From assembly GCA_905234645.1 (NCBI GenBank), contig CAJOIS010000010.1, forward strand, positions 1-64,000: a DNA stretch of 64,000 nt. Reading direction: 5' to 3'. Under the pieces are notes generated by a model. That model worked only from the letters and a program-made list of their open reading frames with translations, was not told where the DNA came from and made no database searches. Numbering within the stretch: position 1 is the first letter of the stretch; each line of letters starts with the position of its first letter. A program made the translations under genes and the position numbers. This document shows, piece by piece, positions 51,860-60,495 of the stretch. This DNA comes from an uncultured Bacteroidales bacterium. Its GTDB lineage: Bacteria > Bacteroidota > Bacteroidia > Bacteroidales > F082.

Positions 51860-52951
51860 ATGAACGAAAAATTTGAGAACCAAAAAGAAACATTGGTTTC
51901 TATCAAACACGAAATCAGTTTGTTATATCAACAGGTCAACTACCTGATAAGAAATGAGAAACCCTTGGGGCTGCTCGATCTGGATGTGCTGATGAACCGC
52001 ACCCACACCCTTTATGACCAGCTATGCTCCATCAATCTGGGCGAAGGTGTTGATGACGAGGATCTGCCGTTCGATGCCGAGGCTTTTTCAGGACTCTTTG
52101 GAGGCATGGCGGCAGAGGAAACGGCACCCGAAGCGGAAGCTCCCGTTGAACCAGAGCCAGAGCTTAAACCCGAACCCGAGCCCGAACCTATCCAAGAACC
52201 CGAGCCAATTCCTGAGTCGTCGCCGATTTTAGAAGAACCTGCTGTTGATGAGCAACCGGTTGATGAGGAAATGCCAGCAGAGGAAATACAGCTGGCCGAA
52301 GAGATAACTCCTGCTGCCCATGAAGAAGAGAAGGAAGAAAAGCCTTTGGGTGATGAGTTTGGATTCTTCTTCCGCTTTGAGGACATCCCTGAAAAGGAAG
52401 AACACCCCGATGAGGATAAGCCTTTTGTTTCTTCCGAAGGCAAGGTGGTGCATGTGATGGAGGAGATCCCAGAGGAGGACATCCCTGAGCGCGACCGCGT
52501 GCATGGCGATGACTTGGTGAAAGACAATCCCCTTGTCATGCCGCGTATGGACGAAGAAAGAAAAGCCGAGAGGGAGGAAATCGGGCGACAGTCATCGGAA
52601 GGCATGTCAATGGTCTTTGAACAGGACGATGCCGGCTTTGAACTCGCTACAGGGGAGACGCTGGGCGAGAAGATGATGGGTGAAGACCATTCATTGGCCG
52701 CCAAATTGCAGCAAAGCCCTGTCCATGACCTGAAGTCAGGTATAGGAATCAATGATAAATTCTTGTTCGTCAATGAGTTGTTTGGCGGAAGCATGGAGAA
52801 ATACAACAAGTCCATCGACAACCTCAATGACCTGAAGACCTTGAACGGCGCCATGATCTACCTCAACGAGCTGAAGATCGAGTTGCAGTGGAACAGCAGC
52901 AACGAGGCCTATCAGAAACTCAAGGATCTAGTGTCGCACAAGTTTGAATAA
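51860..52951 (+). CDS. Acidic protein with Pro-Glu repeat linker, unknown function
   Basis: The 363-residue protein has no recognised domain. An N-terminal helical, possibly coiled-coil part (residues 1-60, KHEISLLYQQVNYLIRNEKP) is followed by an acidic, Pro/Glu-rich linker (85-130, EPEPELKPEPEPEP-like), more Glu-rich sequence, and a conserved-looking C-terminal helical domain (about 270-363, NDKFLFVNELFGGSMEKYNK). The last part resembles sequences conserved in Bacteroidota proteins that precede rsmI. It is nine bases before rsmI, so likely co-transcribed. Confidence 0.7.
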   Translation: MNEKFENQKETLVSIKHEISLLYQQVNYLIRNEKPLGLLDLDVLMNRTHTLYDQLCSINLGEGVDDEDLPFDAEAFSGLFGGMAAEETAPEAEAPVEPEPELKPEPEPEPIQEPEPIPESSPILEEPAVDEQPVDEEMPAEEIQLAEEITPAAHEEEKEEKPLGDEFGFFFRFEDIPEKEEHPDEDKPFVSSEGKVVHVMEEIPEEDIPERDRVHGDDLVKDNPLVMPRMDEERKAEREEIGRQSSEGMSMVFEQDDAGFELATGETLGEKMMGEDHSLAAKLQQSPVHDLKSGIGINDKFLFVNELFGGSMEKYNKSIDNLNDLKTLNGAMIYLNELKIELQWNSSNEAYQKLKDLVSHKFE

Positions 52952-52959
52952 TTCCAGCT

Positions 52960-53661
52960 ATGTCGAAACTCTATCTCGTTCCCACGCCCATCGGCAATTT
53001 GGAGGACATCACCCTGCGTGCCATTCGCATCCTGAAGGAGGTGGACGGCATCCTTGCGGAAGATACGCGCACATCGGGTAACCTGCTGCGTCATCTCGAC
53101 ATCAGCAAGCCGATGACGGCATTCCATATCCGTAATGAGCACCAGGTGCTGGAACGTATGGCAGACCGTATTGAGGCAGGGGAGACCCTGGCCTTGGTCA
53201 CCGACGCCGGTACTCCTGCCATCTCCGATCCCGGTTTTCTGTTGGTGCGTGAGTGCGTGAAGCGTGGCATCGAGGTGGAGTGCTTACCTGGCCCTACGGC
53301 ATTTGTGCCCGCTTTGGTCAACTCGGGGCTGCCTGCCGAGAAGTTCATCTTCGAAGGCTTCCTGCCGCATAAGAAAGGCCGTCAGACCAAACTTCAGGCT
53401 GTGGCCGACTATCCTTACACGACTATCCTATATGAGTCACCGTTCCGCCTGTTGAAGACCTTGCAGCAGCTGGCTGAGGTTTGTGGCAGTGAACGCAGGG
53501 CCTGCGTTTCGCGCGAGCTGACCAAAATCCACGAGGAGAACGCCCGTGGCACCTTGGCTGAACTCATACAGCATTTTTCCAACAAAGACGTCAAAGGTGA
53601 GATTGTCATTGTGCTGGAAGGGACAACGGAACCTTCCCAGGATGACGATGCCGAAGAATAA
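52960..53661 (+). CDS. rsmI: RsmI, 16S rRNA (cytidine-1402-2'-O) methyltransferase
   Basis: The 233-residue SAM methyltransferase of the tetrapyrrole-methylase fold has family motifs LYLVPTPIGNLEDITLRAIR at the start, EDTRTSGNLLRHLDI, VTDAGTPAISDPGFLLV near residue 82, and PGPTAFVPALVNSGLP. It 2'-O-methylates C1402 in the decoding centre. A 28-bp perfect palindrome follows the stop codon after a few bases. Confidence 0.95.
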   Translation: MSKLYLVPTPIGNLEDITLRAIRILKEVDGILAEDTRTSGNLLRHLDISKPMTAFHIRNEHQVLERMADRIEAGETLALVTDAGTPAISDPGFLLVRECVKRGIEVECLPGPTAFVPALVNSGLPAEKFIFEGFLPHKKGRQTKLQAVADYPYTTILYESPFRLLKTLQQLAEVCGSERRACVSRELTKIHEENARGTLAELIQHFSNKDVKGEIVIVLEGTTEPSQDDDAEE

Positions 53662-53665
53662 AACA

Positions 53666-53693
53666 GTAGAGACGGTGTGCACACCGTCTCTAC
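53666..53693. repeat. GTAGAGAC palindrome, copy 2 (intergenic)
   Basis: GTAGAGACGGTGTG / CACACCGTCTCTAC is a perfect 28-bp palindrome five bases after the rsmI stop. It shares the GTAGAGACG/CGTCTCTAC arms with the copy inside the S8 protease. Confidence 0.9.
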
Positions 53694-53720
53694 CATGAAA
53701 TTCCCATATTGTATTATTAG

Positions 53721-54392
53721 TTAGAACGCGAACGATAGTCTCACGTAGTAGTCCGTGATGATGCCCTTGCGTCCACCATTGAAGCCCAAGTCGCTGTCTA
53801 CCACGTCGATGGCCGACATGCCGAGGCTGAGATAGGTGCGGTAGATCTTGAGACCCACGGCACCGCCTGTGTATAGGCCCATCGACTTGTAATGATGCAC
53901 GCCGTCGGGGTCGTTGCAAGTCACCTCGCCTAGAGGTACCGAATAACCGATGCGCCCTTCAACGAAGGGGCTGACGGGGAAATTAATCAAGTTGAGTCTC
54001 AGGTTGGCATAGACGGGCAAGGTGTGGATATAGGTCTGCTCCATGTTGTCGAACAAATGGCAGCGCTCACCATAGCTCGAATAATACTCGGCACCGACAC
54101 CGATGCTGGTGATTCGGCCGACTTGGTATTCAGCCAAGCCGCCTACACTGAAATGATAAGGGATGTTGTGCTTGAAGATGGCGCCGAGGTCTTTTGCCCC
54201 CAGTTCGCCATAGGCATGGAAACGGAACTCGCCCCTAGTGTTATAGGAGCAGAAAGCGGTTTCTCTCTCTCGGGGTTGCACATAGGTTCTTCTAGGTTGT
54301 TGGCGATGACGCGGATGCTGAGGGCGCGTCTGAGCCTCGGCCGTAAACGACACGGCCAATAGGATGCAAAGGATGGACAAAAGCTTTTTCAT
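53721..54392 (-). CDS. Outer-membrane beta-barrel-like protein
   Basis: The 223-residue protein has a signal peptide ending at residue 21 (SFTAEAQ), a short basic/Pro-rich linker (PQHPRHRQQPRRTYVQPRER), then eight or so amphipathic beta strands with conserved glycines (SVGGLAEYQVGRITSIGVGA), ending in a strand-like ITDYYVRLSFAF with a final Phe as in outer-membrane barrels. It probably sits in the outer membrane as a small porin-like barrel; its function is unknown. Confidence 0.75.
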   Translation of the reverse strand: MKKLLSILCILLAVSFTAEAQTRPQHPRHRQQPRRTYVQPRERETAFCSYNTRGEFRFHAYGELGAKDLGAIFKHNIPYHFSVGGLAEYQVGRITSIGVGAEYYSSYGERCHLFDNMEQTYIHTLPVYANLRLNLINFPVSPFVEGRIGYSVPLGEVTCNDPDGVHHYKSMGLYTGGAVGLKIYRTYLSLGMSAIDVVDSDLGFNGGRKGIITDYYVRLSFAF

Positions 54393-54449
54393 AAGTCATT
54401 TCTATTTGATGATGGCTTATGAAAATGCAAAAACCGTACCAATATGGCG

Positions 54450-54953
54450 TTATTTCTTCTTCAGCTGCCTTTCGTAGGCTTTCAGTCGGGCGACCAGGCT
54501 TTTCTTTACGCCGTTGGAGGTGAAGGTGGCACCGCTGATGGCATCCACTTCCTTGTTCATGGCTTCGGCAGGGGTGAGGCCGTACCATTCTTTATATAGG
54601 CCGCCCTCCTTGACGTGCTGGGCATACCATGGCGTTTCTTGGTTCTCCAAAAGTACGACATCTTTGATGCGTCCTTCAGCGTCCAAAGCTATTAATAAAG
54701 GTGTGGGACCGTTGAAGCCCTTGATGCCATCGGAATAAGGTGAAGAGAACAAGATGGTGCCCAATTTTTCTCCCTTGGCGTTTTGGATCTCATAGAAGGC
54801 GGTGTCGATGGTTTGTGTCTTGGCGGCATTGGTAAAATAAGGTGTGGCTTCTGTCACGGGCAGATCGGGCCATTGGACCTTTTGGCTGCAGCCTGTGAGC
54901 CCCAGAGCTCCGACAAAAATCAATATCCCTGCGGTTTTTTGTATTGCGTTCAA
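54450..54953 (-). CDS. FMN-binding domain lipoprotein
   Basis: The 167-residue lipoprotein has lipobox LTGC with Cys22 and a C-terminal FMN-binding domain of the RnfG/NqrC type with AISGATFTSNGVKKSL; in such domains the Thr of SGAT carries covalent FMN through ApbE. It probably moves electrons at the outer face of the inner membrane. No rnf, nqr or apbE genes are nearby, so its partner is unknown. Confidence 0.85.
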   Translation of the reverse strand: MNAIQKTAGILIFVGALGLTGCSQKVQWPDLPVTEATPYFTNAAKTQTIDTAFYEIQNAKGEKLGTILFSSPYSDGIKGFNGPTPLLIALDAEGRIKDVVLLENQETPWYAQHVKEGGLYKEWYGLTPAEAMNKEVDAISGATFTSNGVKKSLVARLKAYERQLKKK

Positions 54954-55034
54954 GGTTTTGCTTTTATTTCACTGCAAAATTACAGAAAACAATCATAAAT
55001 TGAAGAATCAATATGGATAATTCAACAAAAACAC

Positions 55035-55042
55035 TACCTTTG
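55035..55042 (+). promoter_or_regulatory. -7 promoter element for udk
   Basis: TACCTTTG, 22 bases before the uridine kinase ATG. Confidence 0.55.
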
Positions 55043-55064
55043 TGCCATCTAAAACTTCAATAAC

Positions 55065-55685
55065 ATGTTAGTCATAGGAATCGCAGGCGGCTCGGGCTCA
55101 GGGAAGACCACCGTCGTTAAGGAGCTGGTCAGTCAGCTGCCAGAGAATTCAGTATCAGTCATTTCACAGGACGCTTATTACTACGACAACGGCGACAAGA
55201 CGCCCGAGGAGAAGAAGCAGATCAACTTTGACCACCCCGATGCCATTGAGTGGGACTTGCTCATCGACCACCTCGACCGATTGAAAAAGGGAGAAACCAT
55301 CCCGATGCCGATTTATACCTATGTTACTTGTGCCCGTTCGAAGGAAGTCATCCATGTGCATCCTACTGAGGTCATCATCGTGGAAGGCATCATGGTGTTG
55401 GTCAACGAGGAGTTGCGCAAGCGCATGGACATCAAGGTGTTTGTGGATACCGATGGTGACGAGCGCCTGATGCGTATCATCCGCCGCGACATCGCCGAAC
55501 GTGGCCGTACATGGGAGGATGTGCTGCGTCATTACCAGACTTTCGTCAAGCCCATGCACCAGCAATTCATCGAGCCCACCAAACGCACTGCCGACATCAT
55601 CCTGCCACGCGGTTCCAGCCCTGTGGTGGTCGACATCTTGGCCTCAAGGATCCGAATGCATCTGGAAAAACAGCCAAGCAGATAA
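55065..55685 (+). CDS. udk: Uridine/cytidine kinase
   Basis: The 206-residue P-loop kinase has IGIAGGSGSGKTTVVKEL at residues about 3-20, the substrate motif SQDAYYYDNG, NFDHPDAIEWDLL near 57 and VDTDGDERLMRIIRRDI. It phosphorylates uridine and cytidine in pyrimidine salvage. It has its own promoter and a good terminator just downstream. Confidence 0.94.
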   Translation: MLVIGIAGGSGSGKTTVVKELVSQLPENSVSVISQDAYYYDNGDKTPEEKKQINFDHPDAIEWDLLIDHLDRLKKGETIPMPIYTYVTCARSKEVIHVHPTEVIIVEGIMVLVNEELRKRMDIKVFVDTDGDERLMRIIRRDIAERGRTWEDVLRHYQTFVKPMHQQFIEPTKRTADIILPRGSSPVVVDILASRIRMHLEKQPSR

Positions 55686-55693
55686 AACAAACA

Positions 55694-55725
55694 AAAAAAC
55701 CGGGCAGAAATGCTCGGTTTTTTTT
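55694..55725 (+). terminator. Rho-independent terminator after udk
   Basis: AAAACCGGGCA-GAAA-TGCTCGGTTTT is followed by T residues. The same region lies at the 3' end of the opposite-strand tRNA-Gln and, because of its A-run, may terminate that transcript as well. Confidence 0.85.
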
Positions 55726-55726
55726 G

Positions 55727-55799
55727 TTGCCCAACCAGGGTTCGAACCTGGACTTTACTGATCCAGAGTCAGTCGTGTTGCCAATTACACCATTGGGCA
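55727..55799 (-). tRNA. tRNA-Gln (anticodon CTG)
   Basis: Read on the minus strand: acceptor stem TGCCCAA/TTGGGCA with the T1:A72 pair of glutamine tRNAs, anticodon stem ACTGA/TCAGT and loop CTCTGGA giving anticodon CTG (codon CAG), and T arm CCAGG-TTCGAAC-CTGG. CCA is not encoded. Confidence 0.92.
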
Positions 55800-55910
55800 T
55801 CGATTACGGCTGCAAAAATACGCATTTTTTAAATGCTGCAAATAAAATGAAGGATTTTTTTTCGGATTTTTTTGGATGCTTACGCTTTGCAGTATATAAC
55901 CATCTCATTT

Positions 55911-56699
55911 TCAATACTTATTGAATCTCGAGCCCCAATTGTACGACAGCATGAAGGTGACGAACAGCCATTTGCCGCGTTCCGAATCCATAATGGAAAC
56001 GCCCATGGGGAAACACTCCGCTATGACGTCAATGTCAATGGACTGGACTTTTGTGCGTGACTTCGCAATGTCGAAGCTGAGACCTAAAGAAGCATTCACT
56101 CCAGGCGAAACCTTGATTTCGTTAAGTCCCTTGGCGAACGAGGATCGACCTAGGATGTTGATCCCATGCTCGAAGGTCTGCTCCTCTATCGTTTCAACAT
56201 AACCACCCGAAGAATTGGGCTCATAGGCGACAACATAGTAGTAATAAGGCTTGAGTAGGGCCAATGAGGCACCGACGCCATAGGTCCACCGTGTTTCGAC
56301 GCCACCCCAATAGGGTTTGCCATAGATGAGTCGGTCTTCACCGTAACCGAAACGGAGCACGTAGGCATAGTTCAACTTGCCGTAAACGAAAGGCTTGGTG
56401 TTGTATTGCGAAATGGTAACGGCCTTGATCTCCTTAAGCGAGCGCAACGACACGAGTTCCCCCTGCCATTTTCGGGTTAGGTGGATGCTTTTGATTTTCC
56501 CGGACCTGTAGCCTACTCCAAAGCCTTGCGAGTGGATGGCTATTTTGTATGCGTTTTGATGGGTGTAGACAAGTCGCTCTTCTAAAGGTTTGTCGTCTTC
56601 GCTTTGAATGTCAATGTTTTGGGCGGGCAACAAAAAAGCACACGCTCCGAAAAGCGTGAGCATAAGGATGCGCATAATCGGCTGTCTGAGGGCAATCAT
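55911..56699 (-). CDS. Outer-membrane protein of unknown function
   Basis: About 262 residues with a signal peptide ending near residue 26 (GACAFLLPAQN). The rest is a series of beta strands with aromatic ends (KPFVYGKLNYAYVLRFGYG), finishing in WLFVTFMLSYNWGSRFNKY, as in small barrels. The start is uncertain: ATGs at 56717, 56699 and 56675 are in frame. The 56699 ATG has GGGAGG seven bases upstream and gives a normal signal peptide. It is followed, upstream in transcription order, by a 43-residue lipoprotein gene, likely in one operon. Confidence 0.7.
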   Translation of the reverse strand: MIALRQPIMRILMLTLFGACAFLLPAQNIDIQSEDDKPLEERLVYTHQNAYKIAIHSQGFGVGYRSGKIKSIHLTRKWQGELVSLRSLKEIKAVTISQYNTKPFVYGKLNYAYVLRFGYGEDRLIYGKPYWGGVETRWTYGVGASLALLKPYYYYVVAYEPNSSGGYVETIEEQTFEHGINILGRSSFAKGLNEIKVSPGVNASLGLSFDIAKSRTKVQSIDIDVIAECFPMGVSIMDSERGKWLFVTFMLSYNWGSRFNKY

Positions 56700-56723
56700 C
56701 GCTATGCCTCCCAACACCTTATA

Positions 56724-56855
56724 TTAAAAACGCGTTTCTCTGACGTACTTTGACGATTCGCCGTAGGCTGGGCAGCTCTTGTTGGAACCGCACGAGGCCA
56801 TGATAATGCCTGAAACAAAGGCAATTATCAAAGCGATGGCAAGTTTTCTCTTCAT
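56724..56855 (-). CDS. 43-residue small lipoprotein
   Basis: A 43-codon open frame starts MKRKLAIALIIAF and carries a lipobox (IMASC, Cys22) followed by GSNKSCPAYGES. The type II signal peptide pattern is complete: Lys/Arg start, hydrophobic core, then Ala-Ser-Cys. The mature part is only 22 residues, like other tiny Bacteroidota lipoproteins with a Cys-Pro-Ala-Tyr motif. It ends seven bases before the longest start of the outer-membrane protein gene, which suggests an operon. Confidence 0.7.
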   Translation of the reverse strand: MKRKLAIALIIAFVSGIIMASCGSNKSCPAYGESSKYVRETRF

Positions 56856-56929
56856 AGCTATGAAATTTGATTTGCAAATTAACGCATTTTTCTCCGAAAA
56901 ATTATCATCTTTGCGGAAAAATTGCAGAA

Positions 56930-57607
56930 ATGGAAGTCAAGAAACCCAATATCGACGAATCTTGGTACCAAGTGCTTCGCCCACAGTTCGAGGCACCGTA
57001 TTTCGCTGACTTGAAATCGTTTCTGGTGAGTGAGAAGCGGCAATATGCTGTCTATCCTCCTGGTCCATTGATCTTCAACGCTTTTAATCTCACGCCTTTC
57101 GACAAGGTGAAGGTGGTCATTTTGGGGCAAGATCCTTACCATGGTCCCGGACAGGCACATGGACTCTCGTTCTCGGTGCCCGATGGCGTTCCGTTCCCGC
57201 CCAGCCTTCAGAACATCTTCAAGGAGTTGCACGACGATCTCGGCGTACCCATGGCGCGTTCGGGCAATCTTGAGAAATGGGCGAGGGAAGGGGTGCTACT
57301 GCTCAACGCTTCGTTGACGGTGCGCGCCGGACAGGCGGCCTCGCACTCGCGCCATGGCTGGGAACAGTTCACCGATGCGGCCATCCGTGCCCTTTCGGAG
57401 CAACGTGAGCATCTCGTCTTTATCCTTTGGGGCAATTACGCCATCGCCAAACAGGCTTTAATCGACCCGTTCAAACATTTGATTCTCAAGTCAGTGCACC
57501 CGTCTCCACTGTCGGCCAGCCGCGGTTTCTTCGGCTGCCATCATTTCTCGCAAACGAACAATTATTTGATACAAAACGGAATTGAACCAATAGATTGGTC
57601 ATTATGA
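56930..57607 (+). CDS. ung: Uracil-DNA glycosylase
   Basis: The 225-residue family 1 UDG has the water-activating motif [18 protein letters not shown] near residue 65 (catalytic Asp) and the Leu-loop [17 protein letters not shown] near the end with catalytic His. It excises uracil from DNA. The ATG at 56930 is 17 bases after a promoter-like CATCTTTG; an upstream in-frame start at 56867 precedes that promoter. It overlaps rdgB by four bases (ATGA). Confidence 0.94.
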   Translation: MEVKKPNIDESWYQVLRPQFEAPYFADLKSFLVSEKRQYAVYPPGPLIFNAFNLTPFDKVKVVILGQDPYHGPGQAHGLSFSVPDGVPFPPSLQNIFKELHDDLGVPMARSGNLEKWAREGVLLLNASLTVRAGQAASHSRHGWEQFTDAAIRALSEQREHLVFILWGNYAIAKQALIDPFKHLILKSVHPSPLSASRGFFGCHHFSQTNNYLIQNGIEPIDWSL

Positions 57608-58185
57608 AACAAATCGTTTTTGCCACCAACAATAAAAACAAGCTGCGCGAGATGCGCGAAATCATGGACGGCCTCTACGAGGTGCTGAGTCTTGAAGACA
57701 TCGGCTGCCATGAGGAAATCATCGAAGATGCCGACACCATCGAAGGCAATGCCAAGATCAAGGCGGACTTCGTCACGAACAAGTTCCATGTGGATTGTTT
57801 CGCCGACGACACAGGCCTTGAGGTGGAGGCTTTGGGCGGTGCTCCAGGTGTTTATTCGGCACGTTATGCCGGTGAGCATTGCAGTTATCAGGACAATGTG
57901 GACAAGATGCTGGCGGCCATGAAAGGACAAACCAACCGCAAGGCGGCTTTTCGCACCTGCATAGCTTTGAATCTCAATGGTAATTCCTATTATTTTGAAG
58001 GCCGTTGCGACGGACAAATTACCGAGACACAGCGCGGTATCGAAGGCTTCGGATACGACCCCATCTTTCAGCCTGACGGTTATGACCAGACCTTTGCAGA
58101 GCTGGGCCACGAAGTGAAAAACGCCATCAGCCACCGTGGCCGCGCCACGCAGAGACTGATAGCGTTTTTGAAGGACTTGAAATGA
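57604..58185 (+). CDS. rdgB: RdgB/HAM1 XTP/dITP pyrophosphatase
   Basis: The 193-residue enzyme hydrolyses deaminated purine triphosphates and so keeps them out of DNA. The motif [15 protein letters not shown] at the start and the metal-binding [23 protein letters not shown] region are standard. The gene is coupled to ung by an ATGA overlap, making a two-gene module that both blocks and removes damaged bases. Confidence 0.93.
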   Translation: MKQIVFATNNKNKLREMREIMDGLYEVLSLEDIGCHEEIIEDADTIEGNAKIKADFVTNKFHVDCFADDTGLEVEALGGAPGVYSARYAGEHCSYQDNVDKMLAAMKGQTNRKAAFRTCIALNLNGNSYYFEGRCDGQITETQRGIEGFGYDPIFQPDGYDQTFAELGHEVKNAISHRGRATQRLIAFLKDLK

Positions 58186-58188
58186 TTT

Positions 58189-60462
58189 TTAGAAATAGTA
58201 TCCAAACGAGAAATACGCGCTGACGGCCTGGTTCAGGTCTGACCATTGTGCTGTCAACGCAATCGGGCCCAACAGGCTGTCGTAGGAATACTTAAGACCA
58301 ACGCCAGTGTAATACCTCATGTTTTGGTATGACCTGTCGATGCCGAATGCCATGTTGCCAATGGCGCTGAGGTAATGCTTCCCGAGGAAGTTGTAACGGA
58401 TGTCACAGCGTAGGATGGCAGCGTTTTCGTCAAAAGCGGTCATGTTGTTGATGCCTACAAAGGGCAGTTGCGAATAGGTGTATCTCCCGGCAATCTCTCC
58501 ACCAATGACATTGCACAGGTTGACATAGGATATGTTGCCCCAAGTCATCCTACCATAAAGCTGCGGGATGATAGTCACCCTGCCATTGAAGGGGGTGACA
58601 TGTCCTTGGAACGAAAGGCACAGGTCTTGGAAGTTGTTCAGCTGTCGGTTCAACTCAAATAGCCCCCGTGTCTGCAATGTCGTGTTAATGCCTCGGCGCG
58701 CAAAGTTGAAACGGTCCAGGTTGTCGTATTTGATATTGATATACGCACCATACAGGTAATTGTTGGTAAAGAAGTCCTCGGGAGGCAGGGTGGGCGACGT
58801 GTCATAGTTGTTGTCGCTCACGTGGTTGAACCTGTCGTAGGAAAGGGTGAAGCCTGCATCAGCTTGGAAACTGCGGGTTTGGTATGTGGAAGCATACACC
58901 TTGATTTCTTGCCTCAAATCGCGGAAACTGAAAGTGCTATTGTCTTGGAGGGTCGTTTTGGCAAAAGGCCAACGGATGTCGTAGCTGACGTTGAGGCTGG
59001 CCATGGTTGACACGGGACGGGTGAAAGTGGCGGTGGCTTGAGGGTTGAAGCTGAGACGCCCTCTTAGTTTCAACTTAGGCCCGGAAAGCCGTTTCTCGTT
59101 CAATCCCAAGGTGAACAGCAAAGCGGCGCCTTCTTCGGTGTCATAGTGCATGCCGAAGCCGAAGACATCGGGACAAGGTTGCTGGAAGCGTAACGACAGG
59201 CGATAGGCATCCTCTTCACCTTCCATTTCCTTTAGGTCGTATGAAATGCGGTCGTAGACCCCTGTGCCTTGGTACAATTCGATGGTCCTTCTGATGTCGT
59301 CGGTCGAAATCATGTCTCCTTCATGTAGGTTCCCTTTCCGTTTCAGCCACTTGGTTTGTTTGGCGTCAGGACCGTTCATGACGATGGAGTTGACACGAAC
59401 AGCCTTGTCTTTGAATGGATTCCCACTATGAGCGTTATGCAATGCATTTGCTACGGGATAGCCAGCGGCGGAGTCGATCTGGTGCTTGATTTTCAGCAAG
59501 GCCTCTTCGTTGTTTCTCGCCTCTTCGTACCCAAGACGAATTAGGGTGTCGATGGCCGAAGACCTGAAGCTAAGCGGCCCGAAGTCGGCTGTGTTAGGCT
59601 TGATGAGTAAGTCGCAGAGTTGTCGGTTGTCCTCCCTTTTGGCATGAATGAAGAAGTTGTACATGTAATCAAACAGCTTCGACACCGAAGGGATGTTCTC
59701 GCCAATGAAGTATTTCTCGTTGCTGAACTCAATGCCGATGATAATGTCGGCTCCCATTTCGCGGAGCACGTCTGAAGGGAAGATGTTTGTCAGCCCTCCG
59801 TCGTATAACAGCCTTCCGTCGATGACGACAGGGGAGAAGATGACGGGGAAGGCCATACTAGCGCGGATGGCCTTGGGAAGGCTGCCGCCGTGAATGACGA
59901 CTTCCTCACCAGCAACGATGTCGGTGGCAATACAGGCAAAAGGTATGGGAAGGCTGTTGAAGTCAACGCTGTCCTGATAGCCATGGCATAACTCGTTGAG
60001 GAGGTTGTCCACCTCGTTGTTGTTGACGTAGGCGCTGGGCAACTCGCTGAGGAAGGACCGTATCAGTCCATCTTTCAGGATTCCTCGCACATTGATGGGA
60101 ATACTGGCAATTTGTGTGTTGCGTCGCTCCCGAAGATGCTCGGAGAGCAAGGAACGGTCAATGTTGTTGCCAACGTATTTCGACCATTTGATGGATGAGA
60201 TGACTTGGCTGATTTCGTCAGGGGAATACCCTAATGCGTAGACACCTCCGATGATGGAACCCATGCTGGTGCCGATGATGTAATCGACGGGGATGTCCAA
60301 TTCTTCAAGATATTTTAACACGCCAATGAATGAAGCGCCTCTTGCCCCTCCGCCAGCAAGCACTACGCCTACTTTGGGTCGTTGAGGGGGGCAAAGGCTG
60401 TCTTGAGCATGTAAGGAGGATATGACCAGACATGCAACGATGACGAGGATTGTCCGTTTCAT
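58189..60462 (-). CDS. Patatin-like phospholipase fused to an outer-membrane barrel
   Basis: The 757-residue protein has a signal peptide ending near residue 20 (SSLHAQ), a patatin domain with oxyanion loop GGGARG near 37, nucleophile Ser66 in GTSMG and Asp221 in YDGG, a POTRA-like segment around residues 350-420, and a C-terminal barrel of strands ending in VSAYFSFGYYF (final Phe). The layout matches Bacteroidota RssA-like/PlpD-type proteins in which a lipase is exported by a self-encoded barrel (family knowledge). It follows alaS by 33 bases on the same strand. Confidence 0.92.
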   Translation of the reverse strand: MKRTILVIVACLVISSLHAQDSLCPPQRPKVGVVLAGGGARGASFIGVLKYLEELDIPVDYIIGTSMGSIIGGVYALGYSPDEISQVISSIKWSKYVGNNIDRSLLSEHLRERRNTQIASIPINVRGILKDGLIRSFLSELPSAYVNNNEVDNLLNELCHGYQDSVDFNSLPIPFACIATDIVAGEEVVIHGGSLPKAIRASMAFPVIFSPVVIDGRLLYDGGLTNIFPSDVLREMGADIIIGIEFSNEKYFIGENIPSVSKLFDYMYNFFIHAKREDNRQLCDLLIKPNTADFGPLSFRSSAIDTLIRLGYEEARNNEEALLKIKHQIDSAAGYPVANALHNAHSGNPFKDKAVRVNSIVMNGPDAKQTKWLKRKGNLHEGDMISTDDIRRTIELYQGTGVYDRISYDLKEMEGEEDAYRLSLRFQQPCPDVFGFGMHYDTEEGAALLFTLGLNEKRLSGPKLKLRGRLSFNPQATATFTRPVSTMASLNVSYDIRWPFAKTTLQDNSTFSFRDLRQEIKVYASTYQTRSFQADAGFTLSYDRFNHVSDNNYDTSPTLPPEDFFTNNYLYGAYINIKYDNLDRFNFARRGINTTLQTRGLFELNRQLNNFQDLCLSFQGHVTPFNGRVTIIPQLYGRMTWGNISYVNLCNVIGGEIAGRYTYSQLPFVGINNMTAFDENAAILRCDIRYNFLGKHYLSAIGNMAFGIDRSYQNMRYYTGVGLKYSYDSLLGPIALTAQWSDLNQAVSAYFSFGYYF

Positions 60463-60495
60463 TCAGTTGTTGTGTTTTCTTCTTTCTTTATGATA

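Noticed and set aside
53437-53919. 160-codon minus-strand frame
   Set aside because: Antisense to rsmI and out of frame with the barrel-protein gene; no plausible start or family.
55501-55761. 86-codon plus-strand frame
   Set aside because: It lies in the 3' end of udk in another frame and runs into tRNA-Gln.
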